A stretch of 64,000 nucleotides of DNA from Roseburia sp. 831b (lineage in GTDB: Bacteria; Bacillota; Clostridia; Lachnospirales; Lachnospiraceae): assembly GCF_001940165.2 (NCBI RefSeq), contig NZ_CP135162.1:3058001-3122000 (forward strand), written 5' to 3'. This document shows, piece by piece, positions 63,984 to 64,000 of the stretch. The notes below the pieces were generated by a model. The model was not told where the DNA came from and ran no database searches. It was given only the letters and a program-made list of their open reading frames with translations. The stretch's first letter is position 1; every line of letters begins with the position of its first letter. The translations under genes were made by a program, and so were the position numbers.

Positions 63984-64000
63984 TAAAGAACTCATTCGAG

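Overview
The window looks like a chromosomal segment of a low-GC Clostridia bacterium, most probably Lachnospiraceae (Roseburia/Agathobacter-like). Reasons: the S10-spc-alpha ribosomal cluster has a KOW protein between map and infA, bL17 carries a long insertion, Shine-Dalgarno sites are strong (AAAGGAGG), and there are T-box, TraX, YhfC, YdcZ and YhaM family genes. The genus is a guess.

Region 1 (1-8525) is a compact mobilizable element that appears to sit in the 3' end of tuf (EF-Tu). The first nine bases read V-E-stop, and an 18-codon duplicate of the EF-Tu C-terminus with the original terminator lies at 8472-8592. The element holds an XRE repressor, an excisionase-like HTH protein, a tyrosine integrase, a RepA-like ATPase, iteron-like repeats, a hairpin field that may be oriT, and a MobV relaxase. 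Its right part (5441-8300) carries four unrelated AT-rich single-gene units (XRE regulator, rhomboid-like protein, GNAT, CPBP protease) separated by a recurring hairpin motif, so it looks like a gene-cassette array without an integron integrase. I consider this the most interesting system in the window.

Region 2 (8634-13020) is an accessory zone. It has a complete IS66-family element with 8-bp target duplications, an array of four inverted-repeat units, and a nuclease-like gene interrupted by one in-frame UGA.

Region 3 (13021-32607) is ordinary chromosome. It encodes an acyl-CoA-thioesterase-like hydrolase, YhfC plus a metallophosphoesterase behind a MerR-type promoter with no MerR gene nearby, T-box-controlled cstA, a double solute-binding-domain hybrid histidine kinase, a PHP phosphatase, a glycogen debranching enzyme, a YmfI-like SDR, tRNA-Pro(CGG), pyrF, traX-like, ydcZ-like, a Crp/Fnr regulator, thiE, a GNAT, corA and a methyltransferase.

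Region 4 (32876-50483) is the ribosomal protein super-operon: rpsJ-rplCDWB-rpsS-rplV-rpsC-rplP-rpmC-rpsQ-rplNXE-rpsZ-rpsH-rplFR-rpsE-rpmD-rplO-secY-adk-map-KOW-infA-rpmJ-rpsMKD-rpoA-rplQ. A consensus promoter precedes rpsJ and another precedes rpmJ. Several gaps between genes hold series of perfect hairpins or long structured leaders, and rplQ is preceded by a twin repeat.

Region 5 (50604-64000) encodes a sortase-type surface protein, a two-component system, MutS2, a membrane HtrA-like protein that seems to have lost its catalytic triad, YhaM nuclease, an RlmD/TrmA-type RNA methyltransferase, two GNAT proteins (one a double-domain fusion) and a protein resembling zinc-dependent phospholipase C. 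A REP-like palindrome recurs at about 30.1, 50.5 and 52.3 kb.
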